DNA of 44,401 nt from Acidobacteriota bacterium (GTDB lineage Bacteria; Acidobacteriota; Terriglobia; Terriglobales; SCQP01). Position numbers and translations under genes: made by a program. The notes beneath the pieces are model-generated. The model saw only the letters and a program-made list of their open reading frames with translations, was not told where the DNA came from and did no database searches. The DNA lies in the NCBI GenBank assembly GCA_027451805.1, contig DAIDIF010000272.1:1-44401 (forward strand), read 5' to 3'. Below are positions 34,352-41,858 of this stretch, in pieces (position 1 is the stretch's first letter; each line of letters opens with the position of its first letter).

Positions 34352-34768
34352 CTAGGCGCGGAGAACGCGGGCGCCGGTGCGGCGGCCGCTGCGCCAGCTT
34401 TGCGCCAGCTCGCGGGCGTCGCCGGGCGCGAGCAACTCGACCTCCTCGGCGCCGGCGGCGAGCAAGTCGTGGGCGCAGGTCGAAGCGGCAGCGCCAGGCT
34501 CGCCGATGGCGTCCGCAATGACGAGACAGCGGTCGAACTCATCGAGCGGCAGCCAGGCGGTGCGGCGAACGACGGCGATTTGGCCGTTCTCCCAAGCGCG
34601 ATGCAGAGCCGCGGGATCGTCGGCGGGAGTGAAGTGCGGGAGGGGCTCCGCGGGCAGCCCGGCGTGCGGCCAGAACAGCGCCAGCGACTCGCCGGCGGCG
34701 TGCAACGGCTCGTACTCGGCAGCGAGCGCGACGGGATCGGCGCGCAGGTCACAAATCAGCGTCGGCAC
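34352..34768 (-). CDS. Small cytoplasmic protein of unknown function
   Basis: This 138-residue protein starts at GTG 34768, only 6 nt after the stop of the zinc-ribbon gene, so the two probably form one transcript. It has an acidic, Leu/Ala-rich composition with no signal peptide. The alternating pattern (LICDLRADPVALAAEYE, LPLDEFDRCLVIADAIG, HDLLAAGAEEVELLAPGD) suggests a small alpha/beta domain. The segment AGAEEVELLAPGDARELA resembles the end of Rossmann-like or HAD-like proteins, but no active-site motif is present. I do not recognise the family. Confidence 0.65.
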   Translation of the reverse strand: MPTLICDLRADPVALAAEYEPLHAAGESLALFWPHAGLPAEPLPHFTPADDPAALHRAWENGQIAVVRRTAWLPLDEFDRCLVIADAIGEPGAAASTCAHDLLAAGAEEVELLAPGDARELAQSWRSGRRTGARVLRA

Positions 34769-34774
34769 GGGTGG

Positions 34775-34960
34775 TCAGGCAGCCTGAGAGCTGGACTTCT
34801 TTTGCGGCGCGGGCGCGGGCGTCTCGTCCGGCGGGGCGACCGCGTACCAGTCGGCGGAGCGGCGAGGAACGCCGGAGGCCTGACAGCGCGGACAGGTATA
34901 GTCACCGTCGAGGACGCCGGCAAAATAGGCGCCGCACATTACGCACTTCTTGCTGACCAT
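34775..34960 (-). CDS. Zinc-ribbon (rubredoxin-like) small protein
   Basis: The start at ATG 34960 gives 61 residues; the track ORF of 122 aa reads through antisense of another gene. Two CxxC knuckles, KKCVMCGA (Cys6/Cys9) and YTCPRCQA (Cys23/Cys26), are 14 residues apart and should bind one zinc or iron. The rest is a Pro/Ala-rich low-complexity tail (PPDETPAPAPQKKSSSQAA). Such proteins act as electron carriers or nucleic-acid or protein adaptors. It precedes an unknown 138-residue protein in the same unit. Confidence 0.7.
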   Translation of the reverse strand: MVSKKCVMCGAYFAGVLDGDYTCPRCQASGVPRRSADWYAVAPPDETPAPAPQKKSSSQAA

Positions 34961-35057
34961 GATCGTACCGCGTTGCCTACCATCGTCGAACGGAACCCGC
35001 TCCCTGTCAAGGCGGCTCACCGCCCCGAGCGCACGCGCTCCGGGGCGGCAAGGCTTG

Positions 35058-35657
35058 CTAGGAGCTGGGGCCGAGGGTGTAGCCGATGGAGATGCCGGTC
35101 TGCCAGACGCTGGGCACCCCGAATTCGATGTTGTGGCGGACATTGTAATAGTCCACCGCGGGGCGGAGGAAGATGTGCTCGGTGAGATAAATCTTCACCC
35201 CGACGCCGGCGTGCAGCATGAAGTGATTTGAGCTGGTGTAGTTGGTGCAGCCGCCGATGAAGGTGCAGGTGTATTGGCCGGTGTAGAAGCGCAAGCTCTC
35301 GGCGCCAAAGCCGATGGCAAAGTCGGGGCGGATGGTACTGCCGGGCGCCACCGGCTCCCACGCCAGATTGAAGTCGTAAAAGATCGGGCGCAGGCCGTAG
35401 CCGCCGTAGTTCATCATGCCGCCGCGCCAGGCGACCTGGGCGGAGATGCCGAGGTTGTGCGGCAGGAAGATGAGATCGCCGCCGACGCTGGGATAAAAAC
35501 CGCTGCCCAGCTTGGGCACGCCGTTGGCGGTATAGCCGGCGTTTTGCGAGGTGAGCATGGTGTTGAAGCCGAGGAAGGCATCCACCGACTGGCCGAGGCA
35601 GAGACTGCTTGCCAGCAGGCAGGCGGCGGGGATAAGGGTCCAACGTAACGTCTTCAC
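35058..35657 (-). CDS. Outer-membrane beta-barrel protein (paralogue 1)
   Basis: The start is GTG at 35657 with AAGGAG 7 nt upstream (199 aa). A signal peptide (TLRWTLIPAACLLASSLCLGQ) precedes a body of alternating strands rich in Gly, Tyr and Phe (LGISAQVAWRGGMM, DFAIGFGAESLRFYTG, MLHAGVGVKIYLTEHIFLRP), typical of an 8-stranded OmpA/OmpW-like barrel. A loop has YTCTFIGGCTNY, two Cys five residues apart. It shares this loop and the KIYLTEH segment with the next gene upstream, so the two arose by duplication. Function unknown. Confidence 0.82.
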   Translation of the reverse strand: MKTLRWTLIPAACLLASSLCLGQSVDAFLGFNTMLTSQNAGYTANGVPKLGSGFYPSVGGDLIFLPHNLGISAQVAWRGGMMNYGGYGLRPIFYDFNLAWEPVAPGSTIRPDFAIGFGAESLRFYTGQYTCTFIGGCTNYTSSNHFMLHAGVGVKIYLTEHIFLRPAVDYYNVRHNIEFGVPSVWQTGISIGYTLGPSS

Positions 35658-35746
35658 GCGATCTCCTTTGCGGTTACCGATCAGCCATCATGCGATGCCG
35701 GGGTTGACGCGGCGGAAGCCAGGGGCGGCCGAGACAGGGTCCGTGG

Positions 35747-36319
35747 CTAGCCGCCCCCGAAGGTCCAGCCGAGGGACACGCCGTACCGCTGGGCGCTTGC
35801 GGCCTGGAGTTGGTTGTTGCGGATGAAATAGAAGTGGGCCTCGGGCTGCAGGAACAGATGCTCGGTGAGGTAGACCTTGAGGTCCAAGCCGACGTGGGCG
35901 GAGAGGTGGCTGCCGACGTAGCTGGTGCAGGGGCCGACGCCGCCGCAGGAGACGAGGCCGGTGTAGCTGCTGATGGATTGGGCGCCGAGGCCGAACATGA
36001 AGATGGGGATGATGGAACGGCTGACGTGAATCGGGTCCACGAGCAAGTTGACATCGTAATAGACGGGGCGGATGCCCGAGCTGTTACGCGTGGCACGGCC
36101 GGCAACTTCAGCGCCGACGCCGAACATGCCAAAAAACAGGTTGACCCCAACGCTGGGGAAGACGCCGCCGCTGAGCCGGGGAATGTTCTGCACCGCCTGA
36201 CTGGCGGAGAGCGCGTTGAGGCCGGCAAAGACGTCCACCGATTGAGCGGAGGAAAGCGCAGGGGCCGCAGCCAGCGCCAAACCGGCAAGAACAGCCAGCG
36301 CCGAAGCTCGAAGCTTCAC
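35747..36319 (-). CDS. Outer-membrane beta-barrel protein (paralogue 2)
   Basis: The GTG at 36319 is the likely start (190 aa) because GGGAGG lies 6-7 nt upstream and a signal peptide (LRASALAVLAGLALAAAPALSSA) follows directly; the track start is 102 nt upstream. The body matches paralogue 1: SVDVFAGLNALSAS, VFPSVGVNLFFGMFGVGAEV, IRPVYYDVNLLVDP, the Cys loop YTGLVSCGGVGPCTSY and LDLKVYLTEHLFLQPEAHF. It ends with WTFGGG. Probably an integral outer-membrane or surface barrel. The gene is divergent from the TonB receptor. Confidence 0.82.
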   Translation of the reverse strand: MKLRASALAVLAGLALAAAPALSSAQSVDVFAGLNALSASQAVQNIPRLSGGVFPSVGVNLFFGMFGVGAEVAGRATRNSSGIRPVYYDVNLLVDPIHVSRSIIPIFMFGLGAQSISSYTGLVSCGGVGPCTSYVGSHLSAHVGLDLKVYLTEHLFLQPEAHFYFIRNNQLQAASAQRYGVSLGWTFGGG

Positions 36320-36632
36320 TCGTGACCTCCCACGAACAGAGTGGATACTGCTTGCCTGAATTGTATCGCACCAGGGGAACGCGGTGCGGCTGCAGGACTG
36401 CGGGAGAATGCGGCCAGTCACGGGCGGCAGGAGGCGCCCGGCGGGATGCGCAGGACGGGATTTCTCGCAACTCGGTTCCCATGTTCAGCATGAACGTCGT
36501 AAACTTTTTGTTCGGGCTTCCGCGCTGCTTTCCGGTGTCCGCAGACTCATGAAGTCAACGGCGGGCGCCGCGTGGAGAGCTTCAGGCAGGGCTCAGGTTG
36601 CCTGTGCCCAAATATGGCGTAGGAGGAAATGG
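36320..36632. other. 313-bp divergent intergenic region
   Basis: It separates the barrel gene (minus) from the TonB receptor (plus). The visible signals are the two GGAGG-type ribosome sites at its ends, a TACAAT on the minus strand near 36363, an inverted repeat GTTCA-GCA-TGAAC near 36484 and an A/T-rich patch GTAAACTTTTTG after it. The short ORFs listed here have no protein-like composition. No RNA gene is recognisable. Confidence 0.4.
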
Positions 36633-39413
36633 ATGCGTGTACGTTTGTTTTTCGCGCCGGCGCTGGCGGTGATGATGGCGCTGGCAGGGTTGGCGGCCGG
36701 GCAGAATCCGAAGGCCGCAGGGCTGAGCGGGCGCGTGCTCGATCCGGCGGGCAAAGCCGTGGTGGGGGCTCAGATCACGGTGATCGCCGGCAACGGAGCA
36801 TCGCACGTTGCGCGGAGCGGGGCCAAGGGAGGATTTCACATCGCCGGGTTGGCGGCGGGGCAGGCGCTGGTGGTGGTGACGGCGCCGGGCTTTGCGGCCT
36901 ACCGGCAAACGGTGACGGTGAGCACGGCAGCGGGCGCGCTGGCGATTCATCTGGCGCTGGCGGGCAGCCAGCAGCAGGTGGTGGTGAGCGCGACGACGGC
37001 GAAGGTCAACCTGCAGCCGTCGGACCAGGCGGCGGCGGTGACGCTGTCGGGCAAGGCGCTGCAGTCGCTGGCAACCGACCCGGACGAACTGGCAACGGAT
37101 CTGCAGGAGCTGGCGGGGCCGGCGGTGGGAGGCGCGGGCGGAACGATCTACGTCAACGGCTTCACCCGCGGCGACATTCCGCCCAAGGCGGACATCGAAT
37201 CCATCCAGGTGAACAACAACCCGTACTCGCCCAAGTACAGCCGGCTGGGGTACGGGCGCATCGAGATCCACACCAAACCGGGCAGCGAGCAGTTCCACGG
37301 GCAGATTTCCTACGACGGCAACCGCTCCGGGTTCAACTCGCTCGACCCGTTCCTCGCCACCAGCACCACGCCGCCGCCGCCGTACAGCTCGAACATCTTC
37401 GGCGCCAGCGTCGGCGGCCCGCTGGGCCGGCGGCGCATTTCGTGGTTTCTCTCCTTCGAGCGGCGCAACATCAACAACGTCAGCGTGGTGAACGCGCAGA
37501 TTTTGGACAGCGCCCTGGCGCCGCAGAACTACGTCACCACGCTGCCCAGCCCGAACCTGCGCACCGCGGTGACGCCGGAGATTGACATCGGGCTCACGCC
37601 GCACAACACGCTGCGCACGCGCTACGAGTATCTGAACTTCGCGCAGACCAACGGCGGCGTGGGCGGGGGCTCGCTGCCGTCGCAAGCCTTCAACCGCAGG
37701 TTTCACCACCACAATCTGCAGATGTCGGACACCGAGATCGTGAGCCCCACCATGATCAACGTGCTCAGCTACCAATTCCTGCACTTCAGCGAAAGCGAGA
37801 CGGCGGCCGACAACGCGCCCGCCATCGACGTGCTCGGCGCCTTCACCGGCGGCGGCAACCTGAGCGGCAACTACGCCAACCGGGAGACGCACCACCACGT
37901 GCGCGACGATTTCACCGACGAGGCCGGCAACCACCAGGTGGAGATGGGGGGCGAGGTGGAGGACATCAGCCGCACCGAGTCCAGCCCCGGAGACTTCAAC
38001 GGCCTCTACGTCTTCCCCTCCCTGGCCAGCTACCAGAGCACCGTCCAGGGGCTGCAGAACGGGCTGACCATGGCGCAAATCCAGGCCCAGGGCGGCGGCC
38101 CCAGCCAGTTCGAGCTCACCATGGGGCAGCCGCAGGCGCACGTCAACCGGATGGACGCGGCCAGCTACATCCAGGACAGCTGGAAGACGGCGCCCAACCT
38201 GATGCTGACCTACGGGTTGCGGATCGAGACGGAAAACGTGATGGCCGACCACCTCGACTGGGCGCCGCGGCTGGGGCTGGCGTGGGGCCTGGGCGGAGGT
38301 GCGCCGTCCACCGTGCTGCGCGCCGGCTTCGGGCTGTTCTATCAGCGCCTCGACGACGATCAGATGATCACCCAGGCGCACAAGAACGGGGTCAGCCAGG
38401 TGCAGTACGTGATCACCGCGCCCGGGTTCTATCCGGCGCTGCCGAGCGCCGCCACGCTGGCGGCGGAGCCGGCGTCGTATCCCACCAGCTACCGCTTCGC
38501 GCCCAACCTGCGCGCGCCCATGACCGCGACCGCAAGCATCAGCCTGGAACACGAGTTCGGGCCGAACGCGTCGCTCACCGCCGGCTACCGCTACTCCCAC
38601 GGCGACCACCTCTTCCTGTTCAACGACATCAACGCACCGCTGCCGGGGACCTACAATCCGGCGGTGCCGACCAGCGGAACGCGGCCGTTCGGCAACGCGG
38701 CGGGCAACATCTACGAGTACCAGTCGGCGGGCATCTTCCGGCAGAGCCAGTTCACGGTGCACTACCACATGCACTTCCGCAACGGCAGCTCGCTTTCGGG
38801 CTATTACAGCTACGACGATTCCCACAGCGACACGATGGGCGCGGGCAGCTTCGCCACCAACCCGTGGAACTTGATGGCCGATTACGGGCGCGCGCCGTGG
38901 GACATCCGCAACCGCTTGTTCCTCGGCGGCACGGTGATGCTGCCGTGGGGCTTCCGGGCGAACCCGTTCGTCGTGGCGCACTCGGGCCAGCCCTTCAGCA
39001 TCACGCTGGGCCAGGACCTGTTCGGCACCGGGGTGCAGAACGTGCGCCCGTCGTATGCCGGCCCGGGCACGCCGGCGGCCGACCTTCGCGTCACCCCTTA
39101 CGGCACCTTCGACATCGCCCCGACGACGGCCGAGATCCCGCCCGGCACGGCAGTCGGCCCGGCGGCGTTCGTGGTAAACCTGCGATTGATGAAAGAATTC
39201 GACTTCGGGGCGGCAGCCGCCGGGCAGGACCAGCCGTATGAACTCAACCTGGGCGTGGCCGCGCGCAACCTGTTCAACAACGTGAACCTGAGCATCCCCA
39301 ACGGCGACCTGCTCTCGAGCCGGTTCGGACAGAGCCTCGGCCTCAACGGCGGGGTTTTCTCCTCCGGGGTGGCCAACCGGCGGATTGACGTGGTGGCGGC
39401 GTTCAGCTTTTAG
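36633..39413 (+). CDS. TonB-dependent outer-membrane receptor with carboxypeptidase-regulatory N-terminal domain
   Basis: AGGAGG lies 6 nt upstream of the ATG at 36633 (926 aa); the track start is 83 codons too early. A signal peptide (FFAPALAVMMALAGLAAGQ) is followed by a CarboxypepD_reg/CNA-B-like domain (LSGRVLDPAGKAVVGAQITV) of about 80 residues. A plug (VVVSATTAKVNLQPSDQAAAV, then IYVNGFTRGDIPPKADIESI) and a long barrel complete it, ending in the terminal Phe of VVAAFSF. This is the Oar-like architecture common in Acidobacteriota, usually involved in uptake of oligomers, peptides or metal chelates. No SusD-like partner is next to it, so the substrate is unknown. Confidence 0.92.
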   Translation: MRVRLFFAPALAVMMALAGLAAGQNPKAAGLSGRVLDPAGKAVVGAQITVIAGNGASHVARSGAKGGFHIAGLAAGQALVVVTAPGFAAYRQTVTVSTAAGALAIHLALAGSQQQVVVSATTAKVNLQPSDQAAAVTLSGKALQSLATDPDELATDLQELAGPAVGGAGGTIYVNGFTRGDIPPKADIESIQVNNNPYSPKYSRLGYGRIEIHTKPGSEQFHGQISYDGNRSGFNSLDPFLATSTTPPPPYSSNIFGASVGGPLGRRRISWFLSFERRNINNVSVVNAQILDSALAPQNYVTTLPSPNLRTAVTPEIDIGLTPHNTLRTRYEYLNFAQTNGGVGGGSLPSQAFNRRFHHHNLQMSDTEIVSPTMINVLSYQFLHFSESETAADNAPAIDVLGAFTGGGNLSGNYANRETHHHVRDDFTDEAGNHQVEMGGEVEDISRTESSPGDFNGLYVFPSLASYQSTVQGLQNGLTMAQIQAQGGGPSQFELTMGQPQAHVNRMDAASYIQDSWKTAPNLMLTYGLRIETENVMADHLDWAPRLGLAWGLGGGAPSTVLRAGFGLFYQRLDDDQMITQAHKNGVSQVQYVITAPGFYPALPSAATLAAEPASYPTSYRFAPNLRAPMTATASISLEHEFGPNASLTAGYRYSHGDHLFLFNDINAPLPGTYNPAVPTSGTRPFGNAAGNIYEYQSAGIFRQSQFTVHYHMHFRNGSSLSGYYSYDDSHSDTMGAGSFATNPWNLMADYGRAPWDIRNRLFLGGTVMLPWGFRANPFVVAHSGQPFSITLGQDLFGTGVQNVRPSYAGPGTPAADLRVTPYGTFDIAPTTAEIPPGTAVGPAAFVVNLRLMKEFDFGAAAAGQDQPYELNLGVAARNLFNNVNLSIPNGDLLSSRFGQSLGLNGGVFSSGVANRRIDVVAAFSF

Positions 39414-39499
39414 CGGCCCCAGCTTGATAATATGTAGCCGCGAAGGTCCTGGCGCATCTTGCTGGGACAGGGCCGAACACAGGCACGGAGGGAGTAGTC

Positions 39500-40099
39500 A
39501 TGAACCGGACAATCCAGCAGGCGCTTTGGGGGGCGGCGATAGCGGCAGCGATGACGGCGGGGGCGATGGCGGCGCCGGCGCCGGGGCAGAAGGCGCCCCT
39601 GTTCACCGCCAGGGCCGCACAGGACGGCAAGGACTTTACCTTTTCGCTGCGCCAGGCGCTGGCCAAGGGGCCGGTGGTGGTGTACTTCTTCCCGTCGGCG
39701 TTCACCCAGGGCTGCGACATCGAGGCGCATACCTTCGCGCAAGAGAAGGCCAAGTTCATCGCGGCGGGGGCGACCATCATCGGAGTTTCGGCGGATAGCA
39801 TCCCGCGGCTCAATGCGTTCTCCAAGTCGCCGCTCTATTGCGCCGGGCAGTTCGCGGTGGCCTCGGACCCCAGCCTGAGGATCGCCGGGGAGTACGGGGT
39901 CAAGGCGGTGCGGCCCAAGGGCGTGTTCAAGGACGTGCGCGGGGTGGTGATTCACCACGCCTTCATGAACCGCGAGACGTTCGTGATCAACCGGCAAGGG
40001 CGGATTGTGGCGACGTTCTCGACCTCGGCCGACCACATCTCGCCGCAGCAGCACGTCGCGAAGGCGCTGGCGGTGGTGCGGACGCTGAGCGGAAAATAG
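39500..40099 (+). CDS. Exported peroxiredoxin (AhpC/TSA family)
   Basis: This 199-residue protein has GGAGGGAG before the ATG and a signal peptide (ALWGAAIAAAMTAGAMAA), so it works outside the cytoplasm. The peroxidatic site PSAFTQGC matches PxxxTxxC (Pro65, Thr69, Cys72). A second Cys114 (SPLYCAGQ) could be the resolving residue, giving an atypical two-Cys or BCP-like enzyme that reduces peroxides. VIHHAFMNRETFVINRQGRIVA is the conserved later strand pair. It follows the TonB receptor by 86 nt on the same strand; a TAATAT-like patch (39428-39433) may promote it separately. Confidence 0.9.
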   Translation: MNRTIQQALWGAAIAAAMTAGAMAAPAPGQKAPLFTARAAQDGKDFTFSLRQALAKGPVVVYFFPSAFTQGCDIEAHTFAQEKAKFIAAGATIIGVSADSIPRLNAFSKSPLYCAGQFAVASDPSLRIAGEYGVKAVRPKGVFKDVRGVVIHHAFMNRETFVINRQGRIVATFSTSADHISPQQHVAKALAVVRTLSGK

Positions 40100-40186
40100 G
40101 TTCGCGCGCGCGGGCCGCATCTAAGCCGTCAACACCGGATGGAGGGAAGGTGCGCGCGTCCGCGCGGCGCCGCATCGAGCCGCCGG

Positions 40187-40192
40187 TACACT
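40187..40192 (+). promoter_or_regulatory. TACACT -10-like element, near-leaderless spacing
   Basis: TACACT ends 7 nt before the ATG at 40200, with no ribosome-binding site in between. The predicted start falls at or one base before the start codon. Confidence 0.4.
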
Positions 40193-40199
40193 ATCAGCA

Positions 40200-41348
40200 A
40201 TGGTCAGGCCCCGAATTGCGTTGGTCGCGGCGGGAGTATGCCTCGGCGCGGCACTTGGCGTCAAGTTCGCCCATTCTTCAAGCCGGGTCCGGCCCGTGCC
40301 GCCAGTCCGCCGCGGGCGCCAGAGCGCCGGCGCCCCCGTGTCGCCCCCGCCCAAGCCGGCACCCCTGAATGTCGCCGCCTACGAGGCGCAGCTCCGCGCC
40401 CTGGCCAACTTGCCGCCGCCGACAACCGTGACCCGGGTGCATTGGGTGCGCAAGGGCAAGCGAAGAATCAAGACGGAGATCAAGACGATTCGCTACGCGC
40501 GCTCGAGCCTGGGCGTTCCCCTCCAGGATCTGTGGCCGGCGAAAGCGCCGCTGCCCGAGGCGGGCGCGCTGCTGCCGTTTGACCGCATCGTCGCCTACTA
40601 CGGCAATTTGTATTCCAAACACATGGGCGTGCTGGGCGAGTATCCGCCGGAGGAGATGCTGACCAAGCTGCTCGTCACCACGGCGCAGTGGCAGGCTGCC
40701 GATCCCACCACCCGGGCGGTGCCCGCCCTCGACTACATCGCGGTGGCGGCCCAGGCCACGCCCGGCGGCGACGGCCGCTACCGCATGCGCATGCCGGCCG
40801 GGCAGATTGACAAAGTCCTGCGCATGGCGCAGCAGGTGCAGGGGCTGGTGTTTCTGGACGTGCAGGTGGGCCAGAGCAACGTGCGGGCGGAGGTGCCGTT
40901 GCTGGCGCCCTATCTCAAGCTGCCGAATGTCGAGCTCGCGCTCGATCCGGAGTTCGCCATGTACGGCGGCCGGCGGCCGGGCACGGTGATCGGCACGCTC
41001 AACGCCTCCGATATCAACTGGGCGGCGCAATACCTGGCGCGGATCGCGCGCGCGAACGGCCTGCCGCCCAAGATCCTGGTCGTCCACCGCTTCACCCAGG
41101 CGATGGTGACCGACACCCGGCAAATCCGGCCGCTGCCGGAGGTGCAGATCGTCATGGACATGGACGGCTTCGGCTACCCCTCGCAGAAGATCAAGACGTA
41201 CGAGGACTTCATCGAGAGCGAGCCGGTGCAATTCACCGGCTTCAAGCTGTTCTACAAGAACGACGTGCGCCGGCCGGGGAGCTACCTGCTGACGCCGGAG
41301 CAGATCCTGAAGCTGCACCCGCGGCCGAGCTACATTCAGTATCAGTAA
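40200..41348 (+). CDS. Conserved secreted or anchored protein of unknown function
   Basis: This 382-residue protein has a short N-terminal hydrophobic segment (RIALVAAGVCLGAALGVKFA), then a Pro/Arg-rich linker, then a globular domain from about residue 115. It has a TIM-barrel-like strand/helix rhythm: FDRIVAYYGN, VPALDYIAVAAQ, VQGLVFLDVQVG, NVELALDPEFAMYG, VIGTLNASDINWA, KILVVHRFT, VQIVMDMDGFG and FTGFKLFYKND. Acidic and His residues at strand ends (DPEF, HRF, DMDG) resemble a glycosidase-type pocket, but no known catalytic signature can be assigned. The extreme end YIQYQ and the YYGN motif recall a conserved family seen in soil bacteria that I know only as hypothetical. Confidence 0.75.
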   Translation: MVRPRIALVAAGVCLGAALGVKFAHSSSRVRPVPPVRRGRQSAGAPVSPPPKPAPLNVAAYEAQLRALANLPPPTTVTRVHWVRKGKRRIKTEIKTIRYARSSLGVPLQDLWPAKAPLPEAGALLPFDRIVAYYGNLYSKHMGVLGEYPPEEMLTKLLVTTAQWQAADPTTRAVPALDYIAVAAQATPGGDGRYRMRMPAGQIDKVLRMAQQVQGLVFLDVQVGQSNVRAEVPLLAPYLKLPNVELALDPEFAMYGGRRPGTVIGTLNASDINWAAQYLARIARANGLPPKILVVHRFTQAMVTDTRQIRPLPEVQIVMDMDGFGYPSQKIKTYEDFIESEPVQFTGFKLFYKNDVRRPGSYLLTPEQILKLHPRPSYIQYQ

Positions 41349-41385
41349 CGCGGCGGCCGAATGGCCGCAGGCTACCGGGCGGATC

Positions 41386-41748
41386 TGCGGCAGGGCGGAC
41401 GAGGCGATGAACTTCTATGGCCGCGTCTTCGAGGGCCCGGCGCCGCAGATTCCGGCGCGTTACGGCGAAGGCGAGGGGCCGGACCAGGCGGGAACGGCGA
41501 GGCTCGCGAGGTTCGCGCTGTGGGGGCAGGAGTTCGCGGCGGTGGACAGCGCCCGGGAGCACAACGTTACCTTCAACGAGGCGGTCTCGCTGGCGGCGCC
41601 GTGCGAGACGCAGGAAGAGATCGACGCGATCAGGACGGCGCTGTCGGCCGATCCGAAAGCGGAGCAGTGCGGCTGGCTGAAGGACCAGTTCGGCGTTTCG
41701 AGGCAGGGGACGGCGGCGGCGCTGCGGCGGGCTTATGAAGGACGCTAG
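41386..41748 (+). pseudogene. 5'-truncated VOC/PhnB-like (glyoxalase superfamily) gene
   Basis: The ATG at 41407 opens a 113-residue frame matching the PhnB-like 3-demethylubiquinone methyltransferase-type VOC domain: MNFYGRVFEG, then ARYGEGEGPDQ, ARFALWGQEFAAVD, FNEAVSLAAPCETQEEIDAI and CGWLKDQFGVSRQ. Similarity to the usual start (ADEAMNFY) already begins 4-7 codons before the ATG (CGRADEA). The first beta strand, with the ITPFLWF-type segment, is missing, as there is no start codon further up. The conserved FGVSWQ end reads FGVSRQ. It is either a remnant or a shortened protein; I lean to a remnant. Confidence 0.6.
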
Positions 41749-41858
41749 ACAAACGTTGCGTTGCGACCTGTGAGTGTTCTACAACTAGTAAGGCATGTTC
41801 CCGGGAGCATTGTGCGACTTGGCGGTATCCCAGGAGCACGACCGGCGTGGAAGGACGC

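Noticed and set aside
36322-36552. 76-residue ORF in the divergent region
   Set aside because: There is no ribosome site and no protein-like pattern. The region fits promoter DNA better.
36582-38981. 799-residue minus-strand ORF over the TonB receptor
   Set aside because: It is an antisense frame rich in Arg/Val/His; receptor features lie on the plus strand.
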